From Ensifer sp. LCM 4579 (GTDB lineage Bacteria > Pseudomonadota > Alphaproteobacteria > Rhizobiales > Rhizobiaceae): 64,000 bases of DNA. The stretch spans positions 124,001 to 188,000 of the forward strand of contig NZ_MDDV01000059.1 of NCBI RefSeq assembly GCF_001854885.1, read 5' to 3'. Position 1 is the first letter of the stretch. Every line of letters starts with the position of its first letter. Positions 62,233 through 64,000 of this stretch are shown one piece after another. The notes beneath the pieces are model-generated. The model did no database searches. It saw only the letters and a list, made by a program, of their open reading frames with translations, and was not told the origin of the DNA. Position numbers and translations under genes: made by a program.

Positions 62233-63495
62233 ATGACAATGCTTCTGAGGACGTTGACCTTTTGCGCCGCGCTGGGCGCTGCCGAACTGGCCGCTGCCGC
62301 CGAGCTGTCGCTTGCGGCCAACACCACCGGCAAGAATGTGAATTTCATGCGCGAGCAGCTCGATCTGTTCGAAAAGCGGACGGGCCATAAGGTCAGTCTC
62401 GTCACCATGCCGCCCTCGAGCAGCGAACAATTCAGCCAATATCGTCTGTGGCTCGCCGCCGGGAACAAGGATGTCGACGTCTACCAGACGGACGTCATCT
62501 GGGCGCCGCAACTCGCCGACCAGTTCATCGACCTGACGGACGCGGCGAAGGATGTCGTCGGCGATCATTTCCAGTCGATCATTCGATCGCAGACCGTCAA
62601 CGGCAAGCTCGTCGCGCTGCCGATCTTCACCGATGCGCCGGCACTCTATTACCGCAAGGACCTGCTCGAGAAATACGGCAAGACGCCCCCGAAGACCTGG
62701 AGCGAGCTGGCGGCGACCGCCATGGAAATTCAGGAGAAGGAGCGCGCTGCCGGACAGACGGATCTCTGGGGCTTCGTGTTCCAGGCGAATGCCTATGAGG
62801 GGCTGACCTGCAACGCGCTCGAATGGATCAAGTCGTCCGGGGGCGGGCAGATCGTCGAGCCGGATGGCACGATCTCCGTGAATAACGAACGGGCGGCGGC
62901 AGCGATCGAAGGGGCCAAGGCATGGATCGGCACGATCGCGCCCCAGGGCGTGCTCGCCTACCAGGAAGAAGAAGCGCGCGGCGTCTGGCAGACCGGCAAT
63001 GCCGTGTTCATGCGCAACTGGCCCTATGCCTATGCGCTCGGTAATGGAGAAGACAGCGCCGTCAAGGGCAGGTTCGACGTGATGCCGCTTCCGACCGCCA
63101 GCGCCGGAGAGGAGCCGTCGTCGACGCTTGGCGGCTGGAATCTCGCGGTGTCGAAATACTCCGACGATCAGGAGGCAGCGATCGAGCTGGTGAAGTTCCT
63201 CGCTTCCAGGGAAGTGCAGAAGCAACGCGCCGTGCAGCTTTCGCAACTGCCGACGATCGCCGCCCTTTATGACGATCCGGACGTCGCCGCGGCGCAGCCG
63301 TTCATGCCGAATTGGAAGCCGATCTTCGAGAGCGCCGTGCCACGGCCTTCTGCGGCCACCAAGGTGAAATATAACGAGGTCTCCTCGAAGTTCTGGAGCG
63401 CCGTGCACAACACGCTCTCCGGCAACGGGACGGCAGCCGAGAATCTCGAACTGCTCGAGATCGAGCTGACGGAGCTCAAGGGCGATAGCTGGTAG
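62233..63495 (+). CDS. thuE: Trehalose/maltose ABC transporter, periplasmic binding protein
   Basis: 420 aa, type II (MalE-like) binding protein with a signal peptide ending near AAAAE. Typical segments are FMREQLDLFEKRTGHKV, DVYQTDVIWAPQLADQFIDL and MRNWPYAYALGNG. GGAGGAG ten bases before the ATG at 62233 sets the start. The product binds alpha-glucosides such as trehalose and maltose in the Sinorhizobium thu system; the ligand here is inferred from similarity. Confidence 0.85.
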   Translation: MTMLLRTLTFCAALGAAELAAAAELSLAANTTGKNVNFMREQLDLFEKRTGHKVSLVTMPPSSSEQFSQYRLWLAAGNKDVDVYQTDVIWAPQLADQFIDLTDAAKDVVGDHFQSIIRSQTVNGKLVALPIFTDAPALYYRKDLLEKYGKTPPKTWSELAATAMEIQEKERAAGQTDLWGFVFQANAYEGLTCNALEWIKSSGGGQIVEPDGTISVNNERAAAAIEGAKAWIGTIAPQGVLAYQEEEARGVWQTGNAVFMRNWPYAYALGNGEDSAVKGRFDVMPLPTASAGEEPSSTLGGWNLAVSKYSDDQEAAIELVKFLASREVQKQRAVQLSQLPTIAALYDDPDVAAAQPFMPNWKPIFESAVPRPSAATKVKYNEVSSKFWSAVHNTLSGNGTAAENLELLEIELTELKGDSW

Positions 63496-63508
63496 CCTCC
63501 CCTGCATG

Positions 63509-63540
63509 TGTCCTCAAATCGGCGTCCGATTTCGAGGACA
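63509..63540 (+). other. Hairpin between thuE and thuF
   Basis: TGTCCTCAAATCGG pairs with CCGATTT-c-GAGGACA around a CGT loop: 14 bp with one bulge, 14 nt after the thuE stop. Probably stabilises the thuE part of the mRNA or limits read-through to the permease genes. Confidence 0.65.
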
Positions 63541-63640
63541 GGAACATGTTGCAGCCGTCGCCCGGGATGGCGGTCCTCTGCGGCCGCCATCCCTCCAGTC
63601 AAACCTTCGGCGAAAAGCCGGATGGCAAGGGGACAACGTC

Positions 63641-64000
63641 ATGACCGATCTGACCGTTGCGGATCCGGCGACCGCTCTGGCGAGCCGCAGGCACATCAAT
63701 TCGGACCTGCGGGCGCAGCGCGTGCGCTCCGCCTGGGTATTCCTGGCGCCGACGCTTCTGGTCCTGGCGCTCGTCGCCGGCTGGCCGCTCGTCCGCACCA
63801 TCTATTTCAGCCTCACCAATGCATCGCTGACCAATCTCGCAGGCGCCGAGTTCATCGGCTTCGACAATTATCTCACCTGGATCACGCTGAAGAGCGGCCG
63901 AACCATCTATCGGGGTCTGCTCGCCGATCCCGCCTGGTGGAACGCCGTCTGGAACACGCTGAAATTCACCCTGATCTCCGTGAGCGTGGAGACGGTCCTG
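63641..64000 (+). CDS. thuF: Trehalose/maltose ABC transporter permease, N-terminal part
   Basis: 120 codons before the window ends. MalF-like: a cytoplasmic N-terminus, a first membrane helix (SAWVFLAPTLLVLALVAGWPLV), then the periplasmic loop SLTNASLTNLAGAEFIGFDNYL typical of the family. AAGGGGACAACGTC precedes the ATG. Confidence 0.85.
   Translation, partial: MTDLTVADPATALASRRHINSDLRAQRVRSAWVFLAPTLLVLALVAGWPLVRTIYFSLTNASLTNLAGAEFIGFDNYLTWITLKSGRTIYRGLLADPAWWNAVWNTLKFTLISVSVETVL

Noticed and set aside
1-64000. CRISPR arrays, rRNA, tRNA, insertion sequences, prophage
   Set aside because: None seen on reading both strands; no transposase-, integrase- or phage-like protein among the open frames.

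Overview
The window is GC-rich, gene-dense alphaproteobacterial DNA, most likely from Ensifer/Sinorhizobium or a close Rhizobiaceae relative. The evidence is a che2-type chemotaxis operon, a thuR-thuEF-like trehalose/maltose locus at the right edge (known from Sinorhizobium pSymB), a short nested-palindrome repeat of a kind I associate with rhizobial intergenic regions, and many accessory catabolic operons with their own regulators. I see no rRNA, tRNA, CRISPR array, transposase or plasmid origin. The species and replicon are inferences.

Layout. 1-0.46 kb: end of a LysR regulator. 0.6-10.8 kb: chemotaxis locus. A soluble coiled-coil protein (+) faces an operon on the minus strand: STAS, cheY, cheA, cheW, mcp, cheW, cheR, cheB and a ParA-type ATPase. 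11.4-15.4 kb: MHYT-GGDEF-EAL protein and a class III nucleotide cyclase with TPRs. 15.7-22.7 kb: a hydrolase-like/methyltransferase fusion, two more SAM methyltransferases, LuxR and AraC regulators, glyoxalase I. 22.8-40.9 kb: a binuclear-iron (propane/acetone type, Mim/Prm) monooxygenase island. 41.3-54.9 kb: a sugar/polyol ABC importer followed by two GMC dehydrogenases, two gluconate-dehydrogenase subunit-3-like proteins, an SDR, a PfkB kinase and a PF08013 (GatZ-like) protein. 55.1-58.4 kb: nitrilase-superfamily hydrolase, Zn alcohol dehydrogenase, IclR regulator. 58.8-60.9 kb: rhomboid and an HI0933-like flavoprotein. 60.9-64 kb: thuR, thuE and the start of thuF.

The most interesting region is the monooxygenase island. 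The hydroxylase (mimA, mimC), reductase (mimB) and coupling protein (mimD) are followed by an amidohydrolase, a DUF59-like protein, a dedicated GroEL and an aquaporin. Two AcoR-type activators bracket it. A textbook -24/-12 sigma-54 promoter precedes mimA and another precedes a separate Zn alcohol dehydrogenase gene. Each has its own upstream palindromes. A divergent set of unrecognised genes (a 157-aa protein, an 87-aa protein on the opposite strand, a coiled-coil protein, a WD40-like protein and a 56-aa protein) shares the mimA upstream region and is the best candidate here for an undescribed accessory module.

The ABC/GMC/kinase/GatZ operon reads as complete uptake and catabolism of a hexitol or ketohexose through D-tagatose and D-tagatose 6-phosphate. 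The oxidation step would be done by flavin dehydrogenases rather than by NAD enzymes alone. An 18-bp palindrome just downstream of a TTGACA hexamer is its likely operator.
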